Part shown: positions 1-9,690 of the stretch, piece after piece
How positions within the stretch are numbered: position 1 is the stretch's first letter
How the letters are laid out: every line of letters starts with the position of its first letter
From: Legionella sp. PC997
GTDB lineage: Bacteria > Pseudomonadota > Gammaproteobacteria > Legionellales > Legionellaceae
Length of the DNA: 64,000 nucleotides
Direction of reading: 5' to 3'
NCBI RefSeq assembly: GCF_014109825.1
Contig: NZ_CP059576.1
Coordinates: 3,579,501 to 3,643,500 of the forward strand
Position numbers and translations under genes: made by a program
The notes under the pieces: generated by a model
The model's database searches: none
What the model was told of the DNA's origin: nothing
Seen by the model: the letters and a program-made list of their open reading frames with translations, nothing else

Positions 1-1031
1 TAGGCTGGATTACTGGACATAGTTATGTAGTATATGGTCCTCTTTGTAATGGAATTACCACGCTGATGTATGAAGGGATTCCTACCTGGCCTGATTTCTC
101 TCGGAATTGGCAAATCGTCGATAAACATCAGGTAAATGTGTTTTATACGGCACCCACCGCCATACGTGCCTTGATGCGTGCGGGAGATGAATGGTTGGCT
201 TCTAGTTCACGAGATTCTTTACGTTTACTTGGCTCTGTTGGAGAACCCATTAATCCTGAAGCCTGGCAATGGTATTATCAAAAAGTAGGCAAAGGCCGAT
301 GTCCAATTGTGGATACTTGGTGGCAAACCGAAACTGGAGCAGTGATGATTAGTCCCAGAGCCGATGATCCGATTAGTAAACCCGGCTCGGCACGTCAACC
401 TATTCCCGGTATTATTTCTGTGTTACTCAATGAGAATGGCCACGAAATAACTGGAGCGGGCGAAGGGTTTTTAGCAATAAAGTACCCTTGGCCTTCGATG
501 GCGAGAACTATCGCCGGAGATCATCCGCGTTATTGTATGACCTATTTACATCATGGTTATTACATTACCGGAGATGGTGCAAAACGCGATGAAGATGGTG
601 ATTATTGGATTACGGGTCGAGTCGATGATGTGATTAACGTTTCCGGACATCGCTTAGGTACAGCAGAAATCGAAAGTGCGCTTGTTAGTCATCCCGCCGT
701 TGCCGAGGCAGCGGTTGTGGGTATTCCCCATGATCTTAAAGGCCAAGGAATTTATGCCTACGTCATTTTAAAGAAGGATATCAGGCCCGATGACACTTTA
801 AAAACCCAGTTGATCCAACAAGTTAATAAAGAAATAAGCCCGATTGCAAAACCTGATGTCATTCATATTGTTAATGATTTGCCCAAAACCCGATCAGGGA
901 AAATCATGCGGCGTATCCTGCGCAAAATTGCAGCAAAAGAAATACAAAGTCTGGACGAGCTAGGTGATATCTCCACCTTGTCAAATCCCCAAATCGTAGA
1001 AAAATTGTGGAAGGAGTCGAATCAAACCTAA
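1..1031 (+). CDS. acs: Acetyl-CoA synthetase, C-terminal part (cut by window edge)
   Basis: Makes acetyl-CoA from acetate, ATP and CoA in the cytoplasm. The frame is open from base 3, so the window starts inside the gene and only the last 342 or so of about 630-650 residues are present. Visible family motifs are [14 protein letters not shown] right at the edge, the adenylate-binding DTWWQTETG, the hinge region around [17 protein letters not shown], and the C-terminal [17 protein letters not shown]. The last carries the catalytic lysine that is reversibly acetylated in this family. The gene is followed by a hairpin and then the purine operon. The first ATG at 66 is internal and not the real start. 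Confidence 0.96.
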   Translation, partial: GWITGHSYVVYGPLCNGITTLMYEGIPTWPDFSRNWQIVDKHQVNVFYTAPTAIRALMRAGDEWLASSSRDSLRLLGSVGEPINPEAWQWYYQKVGKGRCPIVDTWWQTETGAVMISPRADDPISKPGSARQPIPGIISVLLNENGHEITGAGEGFLAIKYPWPSMARTIAGDHPRYCMTYLHHGYYITGDGAKRDEDGDYWITGRVDDVINVSGHRLGTAEIESALVSHPAVAEAAVVGIPHDLKGQGIYAYVILKKDIRPDDTLKTQLIQQVNKEISPIAKPDVIHIVNDLPKTRSGKIMRRILRKIAAKEIQSLDELGDISTLSNPQIVEKLWKESNQT

Positions 1032-1082
1032 AGCGTTTTAAACTCTTTCATTAAATGGATGCTAAATCTAAATAGGACAAAA

Positions 1083-1111
1083 TCTGGGTCATCACTTCGC
1101 TCTGACCCAGA
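1083..1111. terminator. Hairpin between acs and purL
   Basis: Perfect 9-bp inverted repeat (TCTGGGTCA / TGACCCAGA, loop 11 nt) 50 bases after the acs stop. No T-run follows on the plus strand; on the minus strand the stem is followed by TTTTG. It could end or attenuate acs transcription, but it is not a textbook intrinsic terminator. Confidence 0.4.
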
Positions 1112-1177
1112 CTCAAATGATCACGCCCCAAAATGTGTAAATTTTTAGCAATTTGTTGACTAAATGCAAAAAATGTA

Positions 1178-1206
1178 TTGCTTTATATGCGAAATACGAT
1201 TAAAAT
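1178..1206 (+). promoter_or_regulatory. Candidate promoter of the purine operon
   Basis: TTGCTT (1178-1183), 17-nt spacer, TAAAAT (1201-1206), placing a transcription start near 1213 and a leader of about 30 nt before the purL ATG. A second possible -35 (TTGACT, 1156-1161) lies upstream but its spacing to TATATG is poor. No PurR-type palindrome was recognised. Confidence 0.4.
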
Positions 1207-1241
1207 TAGTCACGTTTTAGCTAAAGGTCAGATCCCCTAAA

Positions 1242-3581
1242 ATGCAAGAAGCCCCGGATTGTTTTGATTTTTCTCAGCTGTCCTTGGAGGAAATTGCCAA
1301 TTTACTCCAACGTTTTAGCGTGCGCCTAACTCCTGATGAAGCCCTCACCATACAGAATTCCCTCTTAAAGCGACCACCAACTTATGCAGAATGCATTTTA
1401 TGGTCTATTCAGGGATCTGAACATTGTTCTTATAAAAGCAGCCGCAAACATCTCAATAAGTTCAATACCAAAGCCCCCCACGTCATCCTGGGTCCTAAAG
1501 AAGATGCCGGAATTGTTGCAGTAGCAACGGATAAACAAGACAGACGTTACGGCATTGTGGTAAGCCATGAATCGCATAATCATCCCTCACAACTTGTACC
1601 TTTCGAAGGTGCTGCGACTGGAGTGGGTGGGAATGTACGCGATGTTTGCTGTATGGGCGCGGAAGTAATTGCAGTGGCGGACAGTTTGCGTTTTGGCGAT
1701 ATTGATCGCCCAAAAACGAAATGGATAAATCAAGGAGTTGTTCAAGGAATTGCAGGTTATGCGAATCCTCTTGGCATTCCAAATTTAGGTGGGGATACTT
1801 ATTACGACGAAGCCTATAATGAAAATTGTCTGGTTACTGTCGTTACTTTAGGAGTGGTCAGAGAAGATCAAATCATCCATTCTTATGCCCCACCCCACGC
1901 AGAGGGCTATCAATTTATTTTAGTGGGTAAACCCACAGATAATAGTGGCTTTGGCGGGGCGGCTTTCGCTTCAGCAACCCTAAGTGAAGAACAACAAGAA
2001 CAAAATAAAGGAGCAGTACAAGAACCTAATGCGTTTTTGCAACGACATATTCTTAAAGCCAATTACGCCATGTTTGAGTTTCTGCGCGAAAACAATCTTA
2101 TTGATCGGGTAGGATTTAAAGATCTAGGTGCAGGAGGAATTGCTTGCGCCAGTGTTGAATTGGCAGAAGCCAGTGGCTATGGGGCAGAAATTAATCTTGA
2201 TCTGGTGCCAACCAGCATGAATAATCTATTACCCGCGGTGGTCCTTTGTTCGGAAACCCAGGAACGCTTTATGTGGGTTGTCCCTCAAGAACTCGTTGAC
2301 ACCTTCTTAAAGCATTATAACGAGCGGTTTGCCCTTCCAGAAATCTGCGATGGCGCCCAAGCAACTGTAGTAGGAACCATAAGAAACGATGGTTTATACA
2401 TTGTTAAAGCTCAAGGAAAAGAAATTGTCTCCGCTCGCGCACAAGACATTACCCAAGGCATTCTTTATGATCGCCCTTATAGTGCGAAACAGAACAATCA
2501 TAGAGAACCAGAGCCGATTACAGTAAGCGATTTCAATGAACAACTATTGGATTTACTGGCTCACGAAAACATCGCTTCTCGTGCGCCAATTTATGAAAGT
2601 TATGACAAACAAGTTCAAGGTCGCTCAGTCATCGAGCCAGGGTGGGCTGATGCGGGGGTCATTGCTCCCTTTAATGAAAATAAATATCCACTAGAAATTC
2701 AGGCTACCGGCGTTGCCTTATCCGTCGATCATAACCCGCGTTATAATAAAATCGATGCCTATTGGGGTGCTGTCAATGCCGTTATCGAATCGGTACGCAA
2801 CATCATAGCCGTAGGCGCCTGGCCCCTTGCGCTTACTGATTGTCTGTGTTTTGGTAATCCCGAAAATCCCGAACAAATGGGCGAGTTTGTTGATGCAGTA
2901 CGTGGCATTGTCGATGCATGCGAGGCAGTAAAAATGTTCGCTGATCGTAATGTAACCTTACCCATTATATCGGGAAATGTTTCGCTCTATAACGAGTCAG
3001 CTCAAGGAGCCATTCCACCAAGTCCTATAATCAGCTGCATTGGTTCAATCAACGATTATTCCAAAGCCATAAGCTATGACTTCAAACAGCCTAATTCAGT
3101 TCTATTAATGATTGGCGAACGCAAAGATGAATGTGGCGGTAGTGTGTATTACCAATTACATAATCAATTAGGCAGTCAACTACCTAAACCCAATCTGAGT
3201 TCATTTGCGGATGAAATCAGCGCCATACACGCCGCCATGCAAGCTGGTCTAGTATTGTCAGCCCATGATATTTCGGAGGGGGGTATTGCAGTTGCGCTTG
3301 CAGAAATGAGTTTTAAAAATGAAATTGGGGTAAATGCGTTTATTCCTGGTAGTTTATCCAATGATAAAAAACTGTTTTCAGAAAGTGGCGGATTTATCCT
3401 CGAGGTTTCACTCGAACACCTAAGCGCATTGGAAGATATATTTCGTAATTATTCGGTTTCGTTTCAACCTATAGGCGAAACAACAGCAACCCCAATCTTG
3501 GTAATCAATTCGGTTATCAATCTATCAATCAGTGCAGCCAAAACTGCGTGGGAAAATGGTTTAATTGAGAGGCTTATATAA
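1242..3581 (+). CDS. purL: Phosphoribosylformylglycinamidine synthase, small-type PurL subunit
   Basis: Synthetase subunit of FGAM synthase (FGAR + ATP + glutamine to FGAM), step 4 of purine synthesis. At 779 aa it is the small PurL type, which needs separate PurQ and PurS, not the roughly 1300-aa fused enzyme usual in gamma-proteobacteria. Motifs: VSHESHNHPSQLVPFEGAATG near residue 110 (substrate and ATP site), DLGAGGIACASVELAEASG near residue 295, and a second AIRS-like half containing HDISEGGIAVALAEMS. The start is an ATG with no strong Shine-Dalgarno, only AAAGG about 14 nt upstream. The stop overlaps the purM start as TAATG, suggesting coupled translation. It is the first gene of the purine operon. 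Confidence 0.95.
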   Translation: MQEAPDCFDFSQLSLEEIANLLQRFSVRLTPDEALTIQNSLLKRPPTYAECILWSIQGSEHCSYKSSRKHLNKFNTKAPHVILGPKEDAGIVAVATDKQDRRYGIVVSHESHNHPSQLVPFEGAATGVGGNVRDVCCMGAEVIAVADSLRFGDIDRPKTKWINQGVVQGIAGYANPLGIPNLGGDTYYDEAYNENCLVTVVTLGVVREDQIIHSYAPPHAEGYQFILVGKPTDNSGFGGAAFASATLSEEQQEQNKGAVQEPNAFLQRHILKANYAMFEFLRENNLIDRVGFKDLGAGGIACASVELAEASGYGAEINLDLVPTSMNNLLPAVVLCSETQERFMWVVPQELVDTFLKHYNERFALPEICDGAQATVVGTIRNDGLYIVKAQGKEIVSARAQDITQGILYDRPYSAKQNNHREPEPITVSDFNEQLLDLLAHENIASRAPIYESYDKQVQGRSVIEPGWADAGVIAPFNENKYPLEIQATGVALSVDHNPRYNKIDAYWGAVNAVIESVRNIIAVGAWPLALTDCLCFGNPENPEQMGEFVDAVRGIVDACEAVKMFADRNVTLPIISGNVSLYNESAQGAIPPSPIISCIGSINDYSKAISYDFKQPNSVLLMIGERKDECGGSVYYQLHNQLGSQLPKPNLSSFADEISAIHAAMQAGLVLSAHDISEGGIAVALAEMSFKNEIGVNAFIPGSLSNDKKLFSESGGFILEVSLEHLSALEDIFRNYSVSFQPIGETTATPILVINSVINLSISAAKTAWENGLIERLI

Positions 3582-4624
3582 TGTCAATTATTGATTACAA
3601 AGCTGCAGGTGTAGATATAGAAGCAGGGAATCAGGCAGTGCGGAGTATCAAAAAAGCGGTAGAAAGCACTTTTTCTCCACGAGTTCTTACCGGAATTGGC
3701 AGCTTTGGCGCTATGTATGATCTCAAAAGCCTATTGCAAGACTATGAGCATCCCGTTCTCGTACAAAGTATCGATGGGGTTGGTACGAAAATGATGGTAG
3801 CAAAAATGATGCAAAAATTTGATACCATCGGAATGGATTTAGTCAGTGCCACCACCAATGACATTATCGTCTTGGGAGCAAAACCTCTTACCCTTCTTGA
3901 TTACATTGCAAACGACAAATTAAAACCAGAAATCATCGAACAGATCATTAACGGGATGGTCAAAGCCTGTAAAGAAAACCACATTTCTTTAGTTGGTGGC
4001 GAAACTGCCGAAATGCCAGGTACCTACTTGCCAGGCGAGCTGGATTTGGTTGGCATTATTACGGGTGTTGTTGAAAAAAATAAAGCGATTGAAGGTAAAA
4101 CAATCGGTGAGGGCGATCTCGTCGTCATGTTTCCTTCAAGTGGTTTACATACTAATGGGTATTCGTTAGCAAGAAAGCTGCTTTTTGATGTTGCTGGGTA
4201 CAAGGTAGAATCTCAATTTCAAGATTTTTCTCAGAGCATTGGTGAAGAACTTCTAACACCGCATCTGAATTACACCCGACCTATTTTAAGTATTTTGGAA
4301 AAAAATATACCGATTAAAGGAATGGCACACATTACAGGTGGAGGATTACTGGAAAATATTCCCCGTATTCTGCCGAAACAATGTGGCGTTGAAATTACTA
4401 AAAAACAGATTCCCGAACTGCCTATATTTAGTCTATTGCGTAAGTTAGGAAATCTAGATGATGAGCAGATGTATCGTACTTTTAATATGGGCGCAGGATT
4501 AGTTCTTTTTATCGCACCCGATACATTATCGGCTATTCGCGAAGTGCTCCGCGATTTTCCCTCCTTCCCTCTTTATGAAATTGGACGTGTAGTGAAAGGA
4601 GATCAAAAGGTGAGGCTGTTATGA
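3581..4624 (+). CDS. purM: Phosphoribosylformylglycinamidine cyclo-ligase (AIR synthetase)
   Basis: Closes the imidazole ring, converting FGAM to AIR with ATP (step 5). At 347 aa it has the normal PurM length. Family motifs: GIGSFGAMYDL, VQSIDGVGTKMMVAKM (nucleotide and Mg site), DLVSATTNDIIVLGAKPL, the conserved LVGGETAEMPGTY, and GLHTNGYSLARKLL. The start overlaps the purL stop by one base and the stop overlaps the start of the next gene as ATGA. The three FGAM/AIR genes therefore form one translationally coupled block. Confidence 0.97.
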   Translation: MSIIDYKAAGVDIEAGNQAVRSIKKAVESTFSPRVLTGIGSFGAMYDLKSLLQDYEHPVLVQSIDGVGTKMMVAKMMQKFDTIGMDLVSATTNDIIVLGAKPLTLLDYIANDKLKPEIIEQIINGMVKACKENHISLVGGETAEMPGTYLPGELDLVGIITGVVEKNKAIEGKTIGEGDLVVMFPSSGLHTNGYSLARKLLFDVAGYKVESQFQDFSQSIGEELLTPHLNYTRPILSILEKNIPIKGMAHITGGGLLENIPRILPKQCGVEITKKQIPELPIFSLLRKLGNLDDEQMYRTFNMGAGLVLFIAPDTLSAIREVLRDFPSFPLYEIGRVVKGDQKVRLL

Positions 4625-5907
4625 TACGTATTGGCTTAATTCAATTCCCAGGCTCCAATTGCGAACGCGAAACAGCTCTTGCTGTAAAACGGGCCGGAAT
4701 GGAACCTGTTGAGTTTTTATGGAATGAACCTTTAGAAAAACTACGTACCTTGGATGGATTTATCCTTATTGGGGGTTTTTCCTATGAAGATCGCTCGCGT
4801 GCAGGAATTATTGCAGCACTTGATCCCGTAATCCAAGAAATCAAAGCTCAAAGCGAACAAGGAAAGCCCATATTAGGAATTTGCAACGGCGCCCAAATAC
4901 TCGTTGAATCCGGTTTAGTTCCTGGCCTAAATAATCGTGAAATCAGTATGGCCCTCACGGAAAATAAGCGCATTGCTCACGGGAAAATCGTTGGGACAGG
5001 CTTTTATAATGCCTGGGTGCATATGCGTCTGGCTGAAAATCATCAACATAATGCATTTACGCGTCATCTAACACCCCAAGATTTAATTCACCTGCCTATT
5101 GCACACGCCCAAGGACGTTTTCTTATGCCAGAATCCTTGTTAAAGCAGATAGAACAACAGGGTTTAAATTTATTTCAATATTGTGATGCCGAAGGTCAAG
5201 TCATCGATAATTTCCCGATTAATCCAAATGGCTCCGCAGGCAATATTGCGGCAATTACCAATCAGGCAGGCAATGTCATGGCCATGATGCCGCATCCAGA
5301 ACGCACCATAAATGGGGACCCTATTTTTACTTCGATGCGTGATTATATCGAAGAACTTAAAGTTAGGCGGAATGAAGGCGCAGCCTTTGCGAACACGTCG
5401 CAGGATGTAGTGGAGGAAAGGGTAAATCTCAAAAGTTTCAAGAAAATCCCAAGCAGTCATATCTGCCTTGTCAAACTGATTATCACCGATAACCAAGCCC
5501 TAACTGTACAAAAAACGTTAAGACGATTAGGTTTTCCCGTAACAGTGAATCGGTTGGAACACTGGGAAATTGAATGCGATTCTGCAGAACATTTTGCCCA
5601 ACTTAAAAAAACAGGACTTTTATATTCGGATCGTAAAGAACGAGAAGTTTGCGCAAGTGAACTCCACACTCCCAATACCTTAGCTTATCTTGTTCGCGCA
5701 AAAGAAGACTTGCAGGGACAGCAAACGTTGCAAACTCTTAATACTCACTATGCAGTGCCTAAAATAAGTAAAATTAATCATGGTGTTTTATGGCAATTTA
5801 CCAGCGATGAAACCAATATCTCTGCGTTAATAGACCATATTTTATTAACTCACATTATCGGGAACCCTTATGCTCATGAATGCTACCAATACGACCCCTC
5901 ATTATGA
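4621..5907 (+). CDS. purQ: PurQ glutaminase fused to two PurS-like domains
   Basis: The first 250 or so residues are PurQ, the class I glutamine amidotransferase that feeds ammonia to PurL. Seen there are LGICNGAQILVESG with nucleophile Cys88, and MPHPER with His225 and Glu227. At 428 aa the protein is about 180 residues longer than a standard PurQ. Residues 279-345 and 353-424 each look like a PurS domain (about 80 aa, beta strand then helix carrying a conserved leucine pattern, then strands); the second ends in IGNPYAHECYQYD, reminiscent of the PurS C-terminal ANPVIEDY motif. The domain match is by eye. Small-type PurL requires PurS and no separate purS gene is present in this operon, so an in-line PurS pair makes sense. 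Confidence 0.8.
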   Translation: MIRIGLIQFPGSNCERETALAVKRAGMEPVEFLWNEPLEKLRTLDGFILIGGFSYEDRSRAGIIAALDPVIQEIKAQSEQGKPILGICNGAQILVESGLVPGLNNREISMALTENKRIAHGKIVGTGFYNAWVHMRLAENHQHNAFTRHLTPQDLIHLPIAHAQGRFLMPESLLKQIEQQGLNLFQYCDAEGQVIDNFPINPNGSAGNIAAITNQAGNVMAMMPHPERTINGDPIFTSMRDYIEELKVRRNEGAAFANTSQDVVEERVNLKSFKKIPSSHICLVKLIITDNQALTVQKTLRRLGFPVTVNRLEHWEIECDSAEHFAQLKKTGLLYSDRKEREVCASELHTPNTLAYLVRAKEDLQGQQTLQTLNTHYAVPKISKINHGVLWQFTSDETNISALIDHILLTHIIGNPYAHECYQYDPSL

Positions 5908-6865
5908 TAATGAAATTCGAGAAGCCTTAGCTTTCTGCTTGGATAAAACAAATTTGCCCGTGGGCAAAAAATACCAAGGAAAGGTAAGGGATTCGTATGA
6001 TTTAGGTGATTCTATCATGTTAGTAACCACGGACCGACTCACCGCGTTTGATAGACCTCTTGCTCTCATTCCTTATAAAGGTGCCGTACTTAACTTAACC
6101 AGTGCTTGGTGGTTTGAACAAACCAAGAATCTTGTTCCTAATCACATCATTGCAGTTCCTGATCCCAATGTCGTTATTGCCAAAAAATGCACCGTTTTTC
6201 CGATTGAATTTGTAGTGAGAGGCTACATTAGTGGTACAACCAGCACTTCATTATGGACTCAATACCAAAATGGGGTACGGGAATATTGTGGAATTACTTT
6301 TCCTGAGGGATTAAGTAAAAATCAAAAACTAGACCAACCTGTTTTAACTCCTACGACCAAAGAAAAAATTCATGATCGACCTATCTCACCTGCCGAAATT
6401 ATTGCAGATGCATGGATGACTGAAGAAGATTGGTTAGAAGCAAGTGCTTTAGCGCTTAAACTCTATCACCGGGGTACGGAAATCGCTAAAGATCATGGTT
6501 TGATTCTAGTAGATACTAAATACGAATTCGGTCGCGATGCCGATGGTAAAATCATAGTAGTAGATGAAATTCATACTCCGGATTCCAGTCGCTATTGGCT
6601 TGCTGACAGCTATCAAGCACGTATTGCCGAAGGCTTAGAACCCGAAAATATTGATAAAGAATTTTTGCGTTTATGGTTCGCTAAAAATTCAGATCCGTAT
6701 CACGATGAACAACTTCCTCAAGCCCCCCAAGAATTAATTGAAGAACTTTCCTCACGTTATATCCAATTATATGAGCGTATTACCGGTAAAAAATTCAGTT
6801 TTGCAGAACATAAAGAACCTGCTGAGCATCGGATCATGCGCCATATTGCAAATTATTTGAGGTAA
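5870..6865 (+). CDS. purC: SAICAR synthetase
   Basis: Condenses CAIR with aspartate using ATP to give SAICAR (step 8). At 331 aa it is the long, yeast ADE1-like form rather than the 237-aa E. coli type. Motifs: GKVRDSYDLGDSIMLVTTDRLTAFD near the N terminus, FPIEFVVRGYISGT, and the aspartate/Mg-binding LVDTKYEFGRDADGKIIVVDEIHTPDSSR, in which both signature stretches (LVDTKYEFG and DEIHTPDSSRYW) are intact. The ATG at 5870 lies inside the 3' end of the preceding gene (38-nt overlap); the ATG at 5876 is an equally possible start. Confidence 0.96.
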   Translation: MLMNATNTTPHYDNEIREALAFCLDKTNLPVGKKYQGKVRDSYDLGDSIMLVTTDRLTAFDRPLALIPYKGAVLNLTSAWWFEQTKNLVPNHIIAVPDPNVVIAKKCTVFPIEFVVRGYISGTTSTSLWTQYQNGVREYCGITFPEGLSKNQKLDQPVLTPTTKEKIHDRPISPAEIIADAWMTEEDWLEASALALKLYHRGTEIAKDHGLILVDTKYEFGRDADGKIIVVDEIHTPDSSRYWLADSYQARIAEGLEPENIDKEFLRLWFAKNSDPYHDEQLPQAPQELIEELSSRYIQLYERITGKKFSFAEHKEPAEHRIMRHIANYLR

Positions 6866-6868
6866 GCA

Positions 6869-8377
6869 ATGTGTGGGATAGTAGGTATTTACAGTCATGA
6901 ACCAGTAGCCTTCGAATTGTATGAGAGTCTTATTCATTTACAACATCGAGGGCAAGATGCTGCGGGCATACTCACTTGTGATCAGCGTTTCTATACCAAA
7001 CATGGATTAGGTTTAGTTCGGGAAATTTTTACTTCTGATAACGTTTCCACATTGCAAGGAAATATAGGTATTGGTCACGTACGCTATCCCACTGCTGGTG
7101 GCTATACGGCAACCGATGTCCAACCCTTATGGATTGGGAGCCCACGGGGTATCGCGCTTGCCCATAATGGTAATCTGTCCAATTATCAAGAATTGGCTGA
7201 TGACATTCGTTTAAAGCAACATCGTCATCTTAATACTTCTCTTGACTCAGAAGCACTATTACTCGTGCTTGCGGATAACCTAGCTAGTAATGCATCTAGC
7301 CATGAGGAAAATTCAGATAGTTTTTTTGAGCTTTTAACCCAAGCCGTCTCGCATATTTTTGAACGAATTGAAGGGGCATACTCAATTGTATCCGTAATTA
7401 TTGGCAAAGGTCTTGTTGCCTTTCGCGATCCTCACGGTATCCGCCCGCTGGTTTGGGGAACACGTGAAAATCCCGATGGAACTGTTGATACTATTTTTGC
7501 ATCAGAAACTACTCCTTTTTATGCCTTGGGCTTTGAACCTCGCGGGGATATTTTGCCCGGTGAAGTTGCCTTTGTGGATCTTAAGGGAAAACTACACCGC
7601 CGTGTTCTAAAAACCGAACAATTTAGACCTTGTGTATTTGAATATGTTTATTTTGCACGTCCGGATGCAACACTTAATAACGTCAGTGTGTATCGCGCTC
7701 GTTTACGCATGGGACAAAATCTAGCGCTGCAATGGAAGCAAAAACACCCTGAACTCATACCGGATATTGTTATTCCCGCTCCGTTCACTGCAAATACTGC
7801 AGCTCTTTCATTTGCTCATGAATTAGGAGTCCGATATTCCGAAGGCTTGTATAAAAATCCATTTATAGGACGTACCTTCATTATGCCTAATCAAAAGGCA
7901 CGAAGTCGAAATATTCGCTACAAATTAACTCCTCAGCAAACTGAAATTAAAAATAAAGTGGTGATGATTATTGACGACAGCATAGTTCGAGGAACAACCT
8001 CTCGGGAAATTGTCAAAATGGTAAGAGAGTCGGGAGCAAAGAAAATCTATTTTGCTTCCACATCGCCCCCCCTTAAAAATCCCTGTTTTAGTGGAATTGA
8101 TATTCCCTCACGCAAGGAGTTGATTGCGGCTAATAAAACTGAAGATGAAATTGCCCATTATCTTGGTGTGGATGTATTACTCTATCAATCCAATGAAGAT
8201 TTGGTTGAAGCAGTTACACGTCGCGGGGAGCATCAAATCAAAAAACCGTGTATGGCGTGTATGGATGGCGATTATTTTTGTAAAAAACTCACTTCAGAAA
8301 AAATGAAGGAACTGGAAGAACAACGTGAAACAAGCAGACTTACTACTCCCCCAAAAATAGAGGATAACCGCGAATGA
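6869..8377 (+). CDS. purF: Amidophosphoribosyltransferase
   Basis: Commits PRPP to purine synthesis by making phosphoribosylamine from glutamine (step 1). At 502 aa it has the usual length. It begins MCGIVGIYSH, so removal of Met exposes the Ntn-type catalytic cysteine. Glutaminase residues follow in GIGHVRYPTAGG and LAHNGNLSNY. The phosphoribosyltransferase half has the PRPP-binding loop VVMIIDDSIVRGTTSREIV near residue 370. No propeptide is present, as in the E. coli class. It begins 3 nt after purC and overlaps purD by 4 nt (ATGA). Feedback inhibition by AMP/GMP is known for the family but cannot be read here. Confidence 0.97.
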   Translation: MCGIVGIYSHEPVAFELYESLIHLQHRGQDAAGILTCDQRFYTKHGLGLVREIFTSDNVSTLQGNIGIGHVRYPTAGGYTATDVQPLWIGSPRGIALAHNGNLSNYQELADDIRLKQHRHLNTSLDSEALLLVLADNLASNASSHEENSDSFFELLTQAVSHIFERIEGAYSIVSVIIGKGLVAFRDPHGIRPLVWGTRENPDGTVDTIFASETTPFYALGFEPRGDILPGEVAFVDLKGKLHRRVLKTEQFRPCVFEYVYFARPDATLNNVSVYRARLRMGQNLALQWKQKHPELIPDIVIPAPFTANTAALSFAHELGVRYSEGLYKNPFIGRTFIMPNQKARSRNIRYKLTPQQTEIKNKVVMIIDDSIVRGTTSREIVKMVRESGAKKIYFASTSPPLKNPCFSGIDIPSRKELIAANKTEDEIAHYLGVDVLLYQSNEDLVEAVTRRGEHQIKKPCMACMDGDYFCKKLTSEKMKELEEQRETSRLTTPPKIEDNRE

Positions 8378-9690
8378 ACATTCTTGTTATCGGCTCTGGC
8401 GCACGTGAGCATGCACTGATCAAAGCCTTAGACCGGTCGCCACAAAAACCGTCATTGTTTTGTTATGGCACGGCAATTAATCCTGGAATCCAGCAATTAA
8501 CTCATCAATATTGCGCAGGGGATATTACCAATTGTACGGCAGTAGTATCAAAGGCAAAACTTTGGGACATTGAATTAGTCATTATCGGTCCAGAAGCCCC
8601 CCTTGAAAAAGGTATGGCTGATGCTTTTTGGCAAGCAGGAATCCCCACCATCGGTCCGAAAAAAATATTGGCCCAAATTGAAACCTCTAAAGAGTTCGCA
8701 CGCGATCTGATGCTAAAGCATCATATAGCCGGTTTACCACGTTATAAAAAATTTACCCACCTCGATGAGATTGAGACTTTTCTCAATGAACTTGGTGAAG
8801 GCAATTACGTTATTAAAGCAAATGGATTAATGGGTGGAAAAGGGGTTAAAGTTGCTGGAGATCACCTACATTCAATTGCTGAAGCTTTGGATTTTTGTCA
8901 GGAAATTCTTGATAAAAAGCAGACTATTCTTATCGAAGAAAAATTGATTGGGCAGGAATTTTCCTTCATGTGTTTCGCTGATGGCAAGAAGCTGGTTCCT
9001 ATGCCTTTGGTGCAAGACCATAAACGTGCTTATAACGGCGATAAAGGACCCAATACGGGTGGTATGGGAAGTTACTCCGATAACGACCATCGATTACCTT
9101 TCTTGACTGTACATGATGTTCATGAAGCCTTGGCGATTAATAACGCCGTCTTTAAGGCCCTATCTACGGAATGCGGTGAATCCTATATTGGCATTTTATA
9201 TGGCAGTTTTATTGCAACTAAAAGTGGGATTTATGTTATCGAATTCAACGCACGCTTTGGCGATCCGGAGGCCTTAAATGTATTATCAATTCTGGAGTCA
9301 GATTTTGTTGCCCTATGCCAAGCCATGGTAAACGGTACTCTTGCTGAAGAAAACGTTAAGTTTTCTAAACAAGCCACTGTGTGTAAATATGCAGTCCCTG
9401 AAGGTTATCCTGATGCACCTAAGAAAAACTTTGTCGTAGAGTTTTCAAAAGTCACCTGTCAAGATCATTTATACCTTTCATCCGTAAATCAGGTAGATGA
9501 TCAAATCCTTGCTGAAGGTTCACGCACTGCGGCTTATGTAGGAATTGCCGATTCAATTTTTGCTGCAGAGCAAAACGCTGAAAAGGAAATTTCATTGATT
9601 GAAGGTCCTTTATTTCATCGTCAGGACATAGGAACTAAGCAACTAATTCAACAACGAATTGACCATATGCAAAGGATACGCGCATTATGA
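8374..9690 (+). CDS. purD: Phosphoribosylamine-glycine ligase (GAR synthetase)
   Basis: Ligates glycine to phosphoribosylamine with ATP (step 2). It is an ATP-grasp enzyme of 438 aa, the usual length. Recognisable pieces: N-terminal NILVIGSGAREHAL dinucleotide-fold motif, YVIKANGLMGGKGVKVA (ATP-binding), LIEEKLIGQEFSFMCFADG, the GPNTGGMGSY loop, and IEFNARFGDPEALNVL carrying the Mg-binding Glu and Asn. It is joined by ATGA overlaps to purF upstream and purN downstream. Confidence 0.97.
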   Translation: MNILVIGSGAREHALIKALDRSPQKPSLFCYGTAINPGIQQLTHQYCAGDITNCTAVVSKAKLWDIELVIIGPEAPLEKGMADAFWQAGIPTIGPKKILAQIETSKEFARDLMLKHHIAGLPRYKKFTHLDEIETFLNELGEGNYVIKANGLMGGKGVKVAGDHLHSIAEALDFCQEILDKKQTILIEEKLIGQEFSFMCFADGKKLVPMPLVQDHKRAYNGDKGPNTGGMGSYSDNDHRLPFLTVHDVHEALAINNAVFKALSTECGESYIGILYGSFIATKSGIYVIEFNARFGDPEALNVLSILESDFVALCQAMVNGTLAEENVKFSKQATVCKYAVPEGYPDAPKKNFVVEFSKVTCQDHLYLSSVNQVDDQILAEGSRTAAYVGIADSIFAAEQNAEKEISLIEGPLFHRQDIGTKQLIQQRIDHMQRIRAL

